Of a stretch of 64,000 bases of DNA, positions 33,798 to 44,034 are shown piece after piece. The DNA is from Pomphorhynchus laevis (lineage: Eukaryota; Acanthocephala; Palaeacanthocephala; Echinorhynchida; Pomphorhynchidae), in assembly GCA_012934845.2 (NCBI GenBank), contig WNNJ02000347.1, forward strand, positions 62,001-126,000, written 5' to 3'. A program made the position numbers and the translations under genes. Under the pieces are notes generated by a model. That model did not search any database, was not told where the DNA came from, and saw only the letters and a program-made list of their open reading frames with translations. Each line of letters opens with the position of its first letter. Position 1 is the first letter of the stretch.

Positions 33798-34592
33798 TTA
33801 ATATTTAGAATATAAATGGGATAACAACTTCATCAGCAACGAATATTTGGCGTTGTTCTTTTTATCATACGATAATTGTGTGGCAGGTTCGAAATATCTA
33901 GCAGAACTGTCTGTATCCGCAACATTTTCAATTTTCTCAGTTTCAGAATTGGTATTATCTACATTGATATTCACATACTCGGAGTCTTCAGCTGATGCAA
34001 CATTCGGGTTTACAATTTCTGTAGGTATAACAGTGGTCTCTGAATCTTTAAATACTGTAGTTGTTGGTTGGGTGTGCTCTGTGCTTTTAGCGACAGTCTC
34101 AGAATTATCGTCGTGTATATCTTTAGATTCAGCATCGTCCGTTAGTTTGACGGCCACCTCGACACCATTTTCAGAGTTGTCAACAGGTACAACAATTTCA
34201 GCTTGATTCATCACTCCAGTGAATTGATCATCAACTTTATCGTTAGTGCTTGTGACATCTTCATTTGTTGTTTCATTTGAATCATCTGATGCAGTAGTAA
34301 CTTCGTCATACCAATCGTTTGTGGTTTCATTGGATTCATATGTGGTAGTTTTAGTAGATACACCAACATTCTGGACATCTTCATCTGGGGTGTTTATTTT
34401 ATTCATTACGATGCTTCCTATTTCGCTCTTTATTTGAAGATCGTTGATATTATATATTTTAAACAATACATCAAGCAGTTGCCCAATATTATTGTTTTTC
34501 AGTCGTCTTGGTTGATTAGTGTCTTTTACAGCCAAGGCAGAAGAACTAATAAATCCACAGCATAGGAAAATCCCGATAAGGAGGAACTTCAT
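33798..34592 (-). CDS. Secreted acidic Thr/Ser-rich protein, unknown function
   Basis: The preferred start at 34592 begins MKFLLIGIFLCCGFISSSALA, a classic signal peptide (charged start, hydrophobic core, small residues before the cut). An in-frame ATG eight codons upstream (34616) is less likely, because it lies only about 31 bp from the TATA box and would fall close to the transcription start. The mature protein starts basic (NQPRRLKNN), has a short helical segment (IGQLLDVLFKIYNIN), then a long acidic region rich in Thr, Ser, Glu, Asp and Val with NETT sequons repeated, and a basic hydrophobic end (SLLMKLLSHLYSKY). About 264 residues, one uninterrupted exon. I recognise no family. The composition suggests a glycosylated, disordered extracellular protein. 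Confidence 0.75.
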   Translation of the reverse strand: MKFLLIGIFLCCGFISSSALAVKDTNQPRRLKNNNIGQLLDVLFKIYNINDLQIKSEIGSIVMNKINTPDEDVQNVGVSTKTTTYESNETTNDWYDEVTTASDDSNETTNEDVTSTNDKVDDQFTGVMNQAEIVVPVDNSENGVEVAVKLTDDAESKDIHDDNSETVAKSTEHTQPTTTVFKDSETTVIPTEIVNPNVASAEDSEYVNINVDNTNSETEKIENVADTDSSARYFEPATQLSYDKKNNAKYSLLMKLLSHLYSKY

Positions 34593-34646
34593 TATAGTAA
34601 TTTGTTTCGAGTTCAAAGGTTTAGCTGTTGGAAGCTAAGCTTCTCG

Positions 34647-34654
34647 TATTTATA
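34647..34654 (-). promoter_or_regulatory. TATA box of the secreted-protein gene
   Basis: TATAAATA on the minus strand, 55 bp upstream of the preferred start codon (34592) and about 31 bp from the upstream in-frame ATG. The location supports transcription starting near 34620 and hence use of the downstream ATG. Confidence 0.6.
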
Positions 34655-34659
34655 CGCTA

Positions 34660-35660
34660 TGGTTATGTCATATAAAATAAGGTATCTTTTGTTTACTTCT
34701 TTAAACAATTAAGTTTAAATACATGGTAATTTAAACAATGTATGCACAATATGACCACCTTATTGTTTAAACTTTCGCTATCCACGACGTTGAAGCTACG
34801 CTTTACTTAGAGTAATTTTATATTTCAAAATCCAACAATTGTTTTCAGATTGTTCATTGTATGTCTGCTTTTATTACGCGTATATCTTTACATTTTAAAT
34901 TTGCAAACAATAACCCGAGATTAGGTAATATCTAGTATAATGGATTTTATGGATTTACAATCGTTTAAAGTTGTGCAATTTAGCTTCATAGCGGTGTTAA
35001 CAAGAGTTTGAACTTTTAAATAATAGGTCATTTCATCTTTTTGCAAATGATGAAATTATTTAAATATTATTTCTTGCTACTTTTACTACACGGTTTTTTA
35101 ACAATAATAAAAATCATTTTAAATGAAAACCTTTTTAATTTAATGATATATTTGTAATTATTTTATCTTTTGCAAAAATATATACGCTAAACAATTATGA
35201 ATCTAGCTAAGATATAATACTTATTAATATTTTTATAATTGATTATGAAATTATAGTTAAAATTAAATATATATATATTTAATTTTAATTTTATATATTT
35301 AATGATATATTTAATATCTATATATTTAAATAATTAAATATATAGATAAATTATTCAGTTAAATTATTTAATTACAAATATTAAATTATTTAATTGAAAT
35401 TATCCAATTAGAAAATTTAATTTTTTAATTAAATACTTTTATTTTTAATTAAATGGATATTAATATTTAATTGATATATATTTTTTAATTATAAACAGCA
35501 TCAAAATGTTTAAAATAAAAATATTTTTTTAATTATATATTTGCGCACATATATTTTACATACGATGAAATTATAAACAATATAATTATGTTATCTTTAT
35601 TTTTTGCATTAATAATATTTATAAATTAAGCAATGTACAAGAGGATTAAAACACATCAAA
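34660..35660. other. AT-rich intergenic region with long palindromes
   Basis: No genes. Very A/T-rich. A perfect 32-bp palindrome lies at 35257-35288 and a perfect 15-bp inverted repeat (arms TATCTATATATTTAA) at 35315-35348. At this base composition, chance and slippage are plausible sources. Confidence 0.5.
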
Positions 35661-35665
35661 GAAAA

Positions 35666-35974
35666 TCAATTCTTAGCACTTAATTCTGATGCAAATTTGT
35701 CAATGTAGAAAGATAAACGATTATTTATTCTTTTTTCAACAAAACGGGCGAAATGAAAATTCAAATGATTTGAAATGATATGATAATCTTTACAGTCAAT
35801 TATTAAAATTTTGTATTTAATGCTGTGCCTTGAAGTATCTCTCACGGCATCGAGAAATAGGCGGTCTCTGGATGCCGTTGCCACCAAAAAATATCGCATA
35901 TGATCTCCTACGGATGTTACAGATGCACTATAAAGTAATGCGAACAATAAACTTAGCGACAAAATGAAACGCAT
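35666..35974 (-). CDS. Small secreted protein, unknown function
   Basis: 102 residues in one exon. The N-terminus MRFILSLSLLFALLYSASVTS is a signal peptide. The mature part of about 80 residues starts VGDHMRYFLVATASRDR and contains IKYKILIIDCKDYHIISN, ending FASELSAKN. It has only one cysteine (in IIDCKD), so it is not a disulfide-knotted toxin type. It lies about 1 kb upstream of the other secreted gene on the same strand. No clear TATA box is seen. The codons look host-like and no LINE motif is present. I cannot assign a function. Confidence 0.6.
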   Translation of the reverse strand: MRFILSLSLLFALLYSASVTSVGDHMRYFLVATASRDRLFLDAVRDTSRHSIKYKILIIDCKDYHIISNHLNFHFARFVEKRINNRLSFYIDKFASELSAKN

Positions 35975-36129
35975 TACTTCTTATGCTTCTCCAAAATATG
36001 CGTAATCATTGTTGATATCAAACTTTAATCAAAACCTAGCAGGCAACAATTCCGTAATGTAACTGTGTGCGGTACTATCTCGTGACAGACTGACTTTGCC
36101 ACAGTTTTCAGGAATAGCAGACTAAAATC

Positions 36130-36345
36130 AAATCAGCTAACTGAATCTACGTATTTAATATAATTATAAACTTATTAAAAATAATAATTCAAAATCAAAA
36201 TTTAATAATTAAAAAATAAATAATACAAATAATAAAATAAATAATTAAATAATAAATAATAAATTTCAATAAATAATTGAAATTTAAAATAAAAGTCATT
36301 TTTATGAATTGAAATTAAAAAAGGATTATAGATCATATTTATATC
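36130..36345 (-). repeat. 3'-UTR-like block of the duplicated terminal-exon family
   Basis: Shares AACTGAATCTACGTATTT, the AATAAATAAT-rich middle and AAATTTAAAATAAAAGTCA with 49720-49890 and 50455-50600. Only the non-coding part is present. It ends 25 bp before the target duplication of the next LINE. Confidence 0.6.
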
Positions 36346-36371
36346 TAATTTATCCAGGTATCGTTTCAAAA

Positions 36372-36384
36372 CATTTACATTTTA
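36372..36384. repeat. Target-site duplication, left copy
   Basis: CATTTACATTTTA, identical to 40265-40277. It bounds the LINE at its 3' (left) side, next to the (TAAA)n tail. Confidence 0.85.
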
Positions 36385-36499
36385 TAAATAAATAAATAAA
36401 GACTTTATTGAATACACCAAAATATAGCATGCAAGAATAAAAAAAGTTGGTCATAACCAACTCAGATAAAAAATGACAGAATTTCCCTTCGTTTTTTAT

Positions 36500-38990
36500 C
36501 TTCCCTTTCTCTTTCATGGCCTCAGGTCCAGAGGAATCTGAGCCCCCCCCCCAACCGATCCAACACGCCGCCTTCCGACTGAACCACCCGGGGTCTTTCA
36601 CCCCTCCCCCCGAAGAATCCAATCGGCGCGGACTATGCTGGGTAAACGAGAGATGAGGAGCTAAAGAAACCTTAGCCTTTGCTCTGGTGGACGTCGTCTT
36701 CAAAAGAAGACTAATCCCGAGTTAGCCCAAGTGTCCAAAGTCGCACCTGGGTGTTCCCTTTCAATGACAGATGCTGAGCCTGTTTCAGGACTTACCTAGC
36801 TTTCTTCAGGATACGTTTGAGTCTATCCAGGTCAGCTTTTGCCGACCAGTTCACCGTAACGGTGAACCCCAGGTATTTTACTCGACTTGCGAAGGTAGGG
36901 ATGGGCTTAGAGGCAAATATGGATGAGAGCTCAGAGAGTGCTAATCTCTTAAGTTTTTTGCTTGGTAGCAAGGGTGTCATAAAAGACAACCGCCTGCGAT
37001 TTGGCGTAGTTTAAAATAAGATTGGATATATGTAACTGGTCTTTTAATCTTAAAAAGAAACGGCTGATGCCAGAGACTACGTCCTTACACTGTGTCCAGT
37101 GAAAAGGGCTGTGGTGTCATCAGCGTACACCACAAGACGTTGTTCGCATTTAAAAATTTTGAATAGGTTAATGAAGGCAGCAAGATATAATATAGGAGAT
37201 AGTAGGGATCCTTGAGGTACACCCGTAATAGGATAGAACTGACTCGCATCAGGATCGTCTTCATATTAAAATCGCTTGGTATACAGCAAGATCTCTACCC
37301 TGTTCACAATTCTTGCAGGCAACCCGATGGACCTGAGATAAGATATCACAAAGGGAATAGAGATGCGGTCAAATGCAGCGGAAAAGTCAAGGAAAACAGC
37401 CACAACTAGACGATGGCTATTATCCCGACAAAACTGCTCCACCTCACCAACTGCTGAATGGACCGAGCGACCTTTGACGAACCCATGAAAACCTGGAGGG
37501 ATCAAATTACGCCTACTTAAATGGTCGCGGATTTTACGCGCAAGCGCTTTTTCGTAAATCGACACGAGGGCATATTGAATTGAAATGGGTCGCATATCTC
37601 TAGGTCATGAGCAGGATTTTTTCTTAGGAATAAAAACACGCTTACTAATATTGATGCCTGCTACATCGGAGAGCGAGGCTAAAAACATTGTGACGGCCAC
37701 TACTCTTCTTTGATCAGCTGTCAACAGCTGACAGACACGAGAATAAAGTGGAGCGACGGATTTGGAGATGCCCGAGAGTGGACCCCAGGAGTTAAGAATA
37801 TCCGTAACAGAAAGATCCCTACTCCTGAAGCTATGCCAAGGCGGGATTGGTTGAGGTGATTGAGTGGCTACATAGTTGTGTAGGGATGGTGACTGTTGCA
37901 AAACTTTATCAAGGCCTACATTCCTTATCCAACCCAATGCTTTATCCTTCCAGCAAACAAACTTCTTGAAAATCTTCCAAAAGGAAGACTGAGAAGGATT
38001 AAGACGAGCAATACTCGTCCGATCCCTACTCAGCTGGAACCTATATCTAGTGCTACAATATTCATTCGAGAGAGCCTGTCCGGCGGAAACAGAGAGATTA
38101 GGGAGATTAAGCAATTTCGCTAGGACCTTGAGTTTCGTTGGAGTGGTATTGTATATACGACCTTTATAGGTAGTCGATAAAATCGCGGTAGCTTGCGAAA
38201 AGAGGTAGGTATTAAATTCGAATAAAAAAATTTAATCTGAATTAAATTCGGTTAAACTATTATTACCAATTCTAGGGAATAGTTGGATAGCCGCTTGAAA
38301 TAGGGCCACTCTGATCGGATCAAAGTGAAACCTCCTTCGAAGCAAAATATATTCCTCAATCCTCCAACGAATAAGGTCATGAGAGGTGGACAATTGCTGG
38401 CGCGACTGCTCCGTGCAGAAGGGTTTTAACAACCACCTCGAGTGAAGCAGTAAAATGTCGAGGATAGAATTTGTTGATGTGCAATGAAAGGTAGGTGACG
38501 GGGGTTTGTGAATAAGATAACCGTTCCTAGCTCTGCAAAGTGCTGCATTGATCCAACGACCAGTTCTGTCGTTGAAATCCCCAAGTATCATGTCATAACC
38601 GCTGTCAATAATACTATCCAGAAGATCAAGGTTCTTGTGAATTTCCCCTGAATGGATGTAGACCTTGGCCAGAATTATGCGTTTACCATTCTTACTGAGT
38701 GAAACTACTAAACAAGAAAGGGCTGGACATGAGTAGTTTAATAGGAGGGAGGACCTTAAGGAGCACTTAACTAAGGTCAAGAATCCTTGAGATGAAGAGG
38801 AGTGAGGTGGGGTTATGTACGGAGTATAGTGGGAACATATATGCTTTGGGCTAAATCGAGTAATGTCCTGGGCGAGACGGATAGACTGCGTTTCCTGAAG
38901 AACTCTACCAGATAGAAGTCGAACGGCGGAAGCACCTCCCGAGTTCCACTGAAGGATATTCAGTGAAAAAGTCTCACGAGTACTCTGCAT
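36500..38990 (-). pseudogene. Jockey/I-group LINE ORF2 (endonuclease plus RT)
   Basis: Endonuclease (38990-38232): FSLNILQWNSGGAS, VLQETQSIRLAQ, MILGDFNDRTGRW (about 38603-38565), STNSILDILLL and STSHDLIRW (about 38389-38360), i.e. all main metal and base-recognition blocks. RT: MRPISIQYALVSIYEKALAR (37595), GFVKGRSVHSAVGEV, VAVFLDFSAAFDRIS (about 37410-37365), TGVPQGSLLSPILY (about 37235-37195), LVVYADDTTALFTG (about 37140-37097) and VKYLGFTVTVNWS (about 36878). The C-terminal end is followed by a 3' region shared with 11090-11280. Stops and frame changes are present near 38115, 37600 and 37265. The second copy at 11050-13660 has YIDD at the catalytic box. Confidence 0.85.
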
Positions 38991-39023
38991 TGTGATAGAT
39001 TAGTTGGATGGGGAATTGCCTTC

Positions 39024-40245
39024 CTAGACAAAGTTAGGTGCAGGAAGGTTGTACTTCTCACCACTAGTTCCCTCCAAGGAAGGTACTTGCCCCTGGGCAG
39101 TATCCTCATTTCGCCTATTAGTCTTCTGTTGGATTAGCTTCATTATCTTGAGTGCGGGGACGGCATGGGCTGAAGCTCCCCTCTTTTTCGACTCCGGAAA
39201 CGAGGAAACAGGAAGCACAGGATTAGTCCCGATAACAGTTAGGATAGTACGTACTAACTCCTCCATCTGCCTAAGAGCATTCATATTCTTTAAGTCGATA
39301 ATCCGTAGAATGTCAGCGTCATCCATACGTGGAGCTGCAGCGACCGCGAAGGACTTGGCCGGATTGGGCGGTTTCAGCAAGAATAATTGTCTATATTCTT
39401 TGAATAGAGAGCATTTCCTGCTCCAAGCAGGATGGCACCCCCCCCCGCAATTCGAGCAGGAAAGGGGGCCTCGCAGCGATCGGTAGTTGTAAGAGAAGGA
39501 CAGATGGTGGAGTTACATACCCCACACGAAGTGGTCCCACTGCAGCTGGAGCCCGGTGTCCCCATTTGTAACACCGGCAGCACAAGGGGATAGGTCAGAT
39601 CATCCCTCTCTGTGATCGTGAATTTAATATTGAAACCCATAAAGGGATTCGACGCAGAATTAGACAAGGACTCAGCAATATTTACGGGAGCATTGCAAAA
39701 GCCAACCGGGTTAGGGTTCCCGTCCTTACCCCGGATTGACCTTAGATTGGTGACCTTGAATTTAGCCATAAAAGAACGTATATCTTCTTCCATTGAACAG
39801 GGAAGATTTGAAACTTTCAGTGAGGCCAGGATAGGCTTGGATGAGATTTCACCATATTCAGCTAAATTGGCGGAGAAGTACTCCATGTAGTTTGCGGCGA
39901 GGTCATTCGAGACAAAAGAGATCTTCACCTCCGCAGGGTGTAAACTAACAGAGTTAAATAGAACCCTGTTCTGAAACTGTTTGGTGAAGGATCTCAAAAA
40001 TTTATTGTAGAGATCGTGTTTTTCAAACGGTTTGTTAACTTTAATTATCAGCAAATTATTTAATTTGGGAATGGGGGAAGCACCTCCCCATACCCTGAGA
40101 CTATAGAAAAATTACTAACCTTGTTACTTGTATCCGTAGTTAGATTTACCTTTAGTTTGTTTTTTTTTGTAGGATTATCGTTGATTTTTGAAAGATTTTT
40201 GCTGCTATCGTTTGATAGCTCCGAAGTTACTTGTACACTACACAT
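39024..40245 (-). pseudogene. Jockey/I-group LINE ORF1 with zinc knuckles
   Basis: Starts at 40245 (MCSVQVTSELSNDSS). One frame change lies near 40055, after which LIIKVNKPFEKHDLYNKFLR opens the folded part. ILASLKVSNLPCSMEEDIRS and KFKVTNLRSIRGKDGNPNPV resemble the RNA-binding fold of gag-like ORF1 proteins. Around 39560-39510 a knuckle reads CYKWGHRAPA in one frame, with CGVCNSTIC in the other. The final part (39380-39024) has a short coiled-coil-like stretch (MNALRQMEELVRTIL). It would bind element RNA in the cytoplasm. At least two frame changes break it. Confidence 0.7.
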
Positions 40246-40264
40246 TTTGTATACCGATAAAAAG

Positions 40265-40277
40265 CATTTACATTTTA
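40265..40277. repeat. Target-site duplication, right copy
   Basis: CATTTACATTTTA, identical to 36372-36384. Confidence 0.85.
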
Positions 40278-40980
40278 AAAAATAAACATTAAAATAATAA
40301 CAATAATATTTCCATTAAAATAAAAAATTTGAAAAAATTAATAAAATATAAAAATTAAAATTAAAATTATTAGAAAAATAAAATAAAAGTATAAAAAAAT
40401 ATTATTGCGTTTTGCGTATCTTCAAAAGTTAGTGAAATCGTGTCACAATTCAAAGAACAACGAAATCAGTTTATTATCGCTAATATCAGCAGCATCTGCT
40501 TGAAGAAAATGACGGCGATCGTTTCAAAACATTTACATTTTGAAAAAACATTGTAATAACATTTTAAAACATTCTCGACACGATTTCGGCAACTTTTGAA
40601 GGTACGCAAAACGCATTAAAAAATGGATGATTCAAAATAGTTTAGAAACGAAAAAATAATAGCAATAATATTTCCATTAAAATAAATAATTAAAAAAAAT
40701 TATAAAATAAAAAATAATAATTAAAATTACTAGAAAAATTAAAAAAGTATAAAAATAGAAAAAATTATTATTGCGTTTTGTATCCTTCAAAAGTTGCTGT
40801 AATTGTGTAAAAAATTCAAACAACAGTGAAAGCAGCTGGTTATCGCAAATAACAGCAGCACCTGTTCAAAGAAAATGGCGGCGATTGTTTCAAAACATGT
40901 ACATTTTGGAAAACCCATGTAATTTTCTGAAGATGCCAGCAAAGGTTAGCAAAATATCAAATAAAATTTTCTCATTTTTT
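40278..40980. repeat. Tandem about 365-bp repeat containing a long inverted repeat
   Basis: Two units. The words TTCAAAAGTT, AATAACAGCAGCA/AATATCAGCAGCA and TTTCAAAACATTTACATTTT recur at a step of about 363-367 bp (40423/40786, 40516/40883). Within unit 1, 40404-40442 and 40579-40617 form an imperfect 39-bp inverted repeat (about five mismatches) around 136 bp. The start of a further unit is seen left of the LINE at 36362, so the LINE landed in this array. Confidence 0.7.
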
Positions 40981-41406
40981 GATCTGGCACTGATGAGTCA
41001 TTGTGATGACGAAACGGCATTCGTCATTCTTTCGCGTCTGGCTTACATGTTTTACAAGAAATTCACGCGGAATGGTCTCACTCTCCTTAAATAAAAGTTA
41101 GCCGATATTAAAGAGACCTGCTGGCATTTGCCAGTGCTTTTGCTAATGATCCTTTTTGGTGAAGCTGTAGTACTGATTTAGTACTCTATGATGTTACTAG
41201 AAAATTTTCTAGTTCATCATTCTCATTGATTTATTTATTGATTGCTGTCTGCCAGTCCTCCTCTGCATCCAGTAGTGAGAGGGATCTGGCACTGATGAGT
41301 CATTGTGATGACGAAACGGCATTCGTCATTCTTTCGCGTCTGGCTTACATGTTTTACAAGAAATTCACGCGGAATAGTCTCAATCTCCTTAAATAAAAGT
41401 TAGCTC
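40981..41406 (+). repeat. 302-bp tandem repeat carrying hammerhead-like cores
   Basis: About 1.4 units. Bases 40981-41104 and 41283-41406 agree at all but two positions. Each copy has CTGATGA (40990 and 41292), a 5-bp stem II GTCAT/ATGAC with loop TGTG, then GAAA (41011 and 41313), the invariant core of a hammerhead ribozyme. A short stem III is possible (ACG with CGT, loop GCATT, then C). Stem I is weak. Tandem units of this size with hammerheads are known from Penelope-like elements and animal retrozymes, and a Penelope RT fragment lies 25 bp further on, in the opposite direction. A diverged solo copy is at 10820. Confidence 0.6.
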
Positions 41407-41430
41407 TTATTTTTAAATAATTTTGATTTA

Positions 41431-41800
41431 TCAGTCTTGAAGGATTCTATTACAGTGACTTGTAATAATTGTTTCTAAACTTAACTCATTACGTTCATAT
41501 GTTGGATTTACATTTAAATCATTAGAATTAACCTCTTTCATTAGTATATCATAATAAAGCTTTTTGCATATGAAGACAAAGTTATTACTAGCTTTATCAA
41601 TAGTTGTTATTATATAGTTATCCTTTAATTTAGTAAGTTCTTTATACATATCTTTATTAATTTTATCTTTCCTTTTATAATTGTTTGTTATTTTCATTTT
41701 CTCTCTAATTTTATCTAATATATGTTTTCCAAATGTTTATCTTTGGTGTATTTAAGTTTTCACTATTAATCAGCTTTCCAAAGTACGCATTTAAGTCATT
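41431..41800 (-). pseudogene. Penelope-like element RT, N-terminal fragment
   Basis: Minus strand: LTKLKDNYIITTIDKASNNF and FICKKLYYDILMKEVN (about 41640-41540). This is the conserved region just before the RT core in Penelope-like elements (DK followed by a KK.Y block). Upstream, NSLYNDLNAYFGKLINSEN (about 41820-41765) fits the preceding linker. The catalytic part is missing. The piece has a stop near 41700. Confidence 0.55.
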
Positions 41801-42124
41801 ATATAACGAATTGTAAATTTTATTTTTATTCTTAGTATTATTTTATTTATAATTGTCTTCTTGATAGCATTTTCCTTAATTCATTGTTTTCAATTAATTC
41901 TAGATTATGAGTTTATTTTATATGAGATTATCATTTATTTTATCAAAATCAAGACTTTAGCAATTGCATTTAGTTTCTATAATGTTTATAATATCATCGT
42001 TACATTGCACTCTCAATTCCTTATTAGAAATACATTTTTTTATCATAAAAAACAGCGACATATTTACTTTATAATAATTATTAATAATAATTATTCTTTG
42101 TAATTAATTATCTAAAGTCTTGGA

Positions 42125-42940
42125 ATTAATGATCCCACTGAACAATCTTCAAAAGACGACGCTCCAAACGATTTAATCACACCGGAAATTCGAATTCAAG
42201 AAAAGAATAGACCTGAAATGTGATGTCTTGATTCAACATTGGTCCATTCTATAGCTCATGAATCCTTCACGGGCCCTTCCATATGACGAAGCTCGTTGCC
42301 ATTAGCTGATGATAATTTTCACCTGAGACTCAAATAATTTGAAGACGCAATTTGCTGTTGATATGGGTGAACACCATCGGATTTGGGTAATTCGAAATGT
42401 GCTTGCGGTGATTGCATTACCAGAGGTCATGCCCTTTCGTGTGAGAAGGGTGCGTTGCCCACGTTACGCCACAAAGCTATTCGAGACATATTTGCATCCC
42501 TGCTGATTATGATATGCTCTGGTAATACGATCGAACCGCTTCTATCCCATGTTCCTGATTTGATTGACTTCAACCGCGGGACAACAACTCGGGACCCAAA
42601 TGCCCGCTTGGATATGGTGTGCTCTGGCCTCTTTACCGAAAGATTCGAGCGGTCGTTTTTTGACGTCAGTATATTCTCGGTGCATGCTCAATCTTACGTC
42701 AACAGAGAACCATTGTCATCATTTGAATATTATGAATCCCGTAAGTTTGTCAAATACAACGAACGAATATCTCTGATGGAGCATGGCGGCTTCGTTCCTT
42801 TGGTGTTTTCCACCTCCGGAGGAATTGGCGGCAGAGCAAATGAAGTACTGAAATCAATCGCATTCAAGCTTACCAGAGCAAGCATTTTACAATGCAACGA
42901 CGTTAGTGTCAATTTAAGCGCAATATTGCTTTTGCTATAA
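42125..42940 (+). pseudogene. LINE C-terminal domain: zinc finger plus restriction-like endonuclease (copy A)
   Basis: The zinc finger CACGDCITRGHALSC (about 42395-42440) is followed by PNARLDMVCSGLF, RSFFDVSIFSVHAQ and YYESRKFVKYNERI (about 42730-42770). These are the Asp, Asp and Lys blocks of a PD-(D/E)XK fold, as in the endonuclease of R2/NeSL-type LINEs. It aligns with 61300-61700. The upstream part (42125-42360) is frame-broken. The reading frame then stays open to 42940. The RT part is missing, so this is a 5'-truncated copy. Confidence 0.7.
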
Positions 42941-43261
42941 TGAGATCTGCATCTGCATGTTTGATATATCCTCGATCGAGCATAGGCAACTACAAATCTT
43001 AAAATGATTAGAACTGATTTTAAAGTTTGAATTAAAGCACATTTGCGGGAACTAATTTGTACTGCTTTTTTGAAAAAATTATTATTATTAAAAAAAATAA
43101 TAAAAATTATTTATTACCAAGCAGTAGAGAATGGTTCCTACAAATAGGCATTATTTAAACAAAACAAAACGTAAAAAATAATTATTATAATATATTAATA
43201 TTATATTTGTAAATATAATTTATCATATTTACTTAAATGTAATAATATTAATTTTGTATTC
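42941..43261. other. AT-rich spacer, nothing recognised
   Basis: A/T-rich sequence with no motif or frame. It ends at the abrupt 5' boundary of L2 copy d. Confidence 0.4.
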
Positions 43262-44034
43262 TTCCGAGAAGGCTTTCTAGAGATTTACTGGCCAAAGATT
43301 ACCTCTGTGGATTTTGTGCAGCTAAAGCAAACAACGAAACCCGAATTGAAATAACTAAACTTAAAAGCCAGTTAATATCAAATGATTCAAATAGTTGCTG
43401 GACAAACAAAGAGCGTATACATAGAATAGTAAATGAGTCTATCAACTCCTCCCTCAACCGTTGCATCAATAAGCAGGTATCTCATGCTGTTTGTTCTTTT
43501 CAACGCACACCAGAGGTAGATAAATCTTATTCTAAATTAGCAAACTCTCTTGATAGGGAAAGCGCTAGGGCCTCACATCTGATAGTTCGTAATTTACCCG
43601 TTTCTGAAAGCGAGCAACAAGTTATATTAAATCTCTTTGAGGAAATCGGTTGTCCTTTGGTCGGACAAAAACTAGACTTTCATCGACTCCCTGCACTTCA
43701 TACTACCTCCCCTACGTGGGTTAAGGTAAAAACTAGCGTTAGCCATGTGGAATCATCTTTAAAATCTTCGTTTAAGCTTAAGAATTCATATCTCTTTCAT
43801 ACGGTGTACTTGTGCCCTGATTTGTCGAAATTTGAACAAGAGGAACTTAAGAGATTACGTAAAAAATTATCCGAACGAAAAAAGTCAGACCCAAGTAAGC
43901 GATATTTTATTAGAGGGCATAAGATAGTGGTTTCATCAAGTAGGGAAGCCCACGCAGTAAATGTGAGCTTACCAGTACTCGGCGAAGTTTCGTCTACAGG
44001 CAACAACAATCTTTCTAACCCAGCCAATATATGA
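43262..44034 (+). CDS. L2/CR1-group LINE ORF1 (copy d), 5'-truncated, open
   Basis: An uninterrupted frame of 257 codons from the element boundary to a TGA at 44032. The first part contains LCGFCAAKANNETRIEITKL, a helix that may form a coiled coil. The folded core starts SHLIVRNLPVSESEQQVILN (about 43585-43645) and continues PTWVKVKTSVSHVESSLKS, DLSKFEQEELKRLRKKLSER and YFIRGHKIVV. This is the ORF1 layout of L2/CR1 LINEs (coiled coil plus RNA-binding fold). The true start lies upstream of the truncation; the first ATG in the frame is at 43657, inside the core, and is not a credible start. Confidence 0.7.

Larger units (their letters stand above)
36385..40264 (-). mobile_element. Jockey/I-group LINE, near full length, with target duplication
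   Basis: A 3.88-kb insertion on the minus strand with ORF1 at the right (40245-39024) and ORF2 at the left (38990-about 36500). Its tail is a TTTA tract preceded by AATAAAG at the left end. Thirteen identical bases flank it. It inserted into a copy of the repeat seen again at 40515 and 40885 (the word TTTCAAAACATTTACATTTT). Only about 19 bp precede the ORF1 start, so it is either nearly complete with a short leader or slightly truncated. It is broken by several stops and frame changes but is the best copy of its family here. Confidence 0.85.

Noticed and set aside
35257-35288. 32-bp perfect palindrome as a regulatory site
   Set aside because: Made only of A and T in an extremely A/T-rich stretch, where slippage and chance can produce it.
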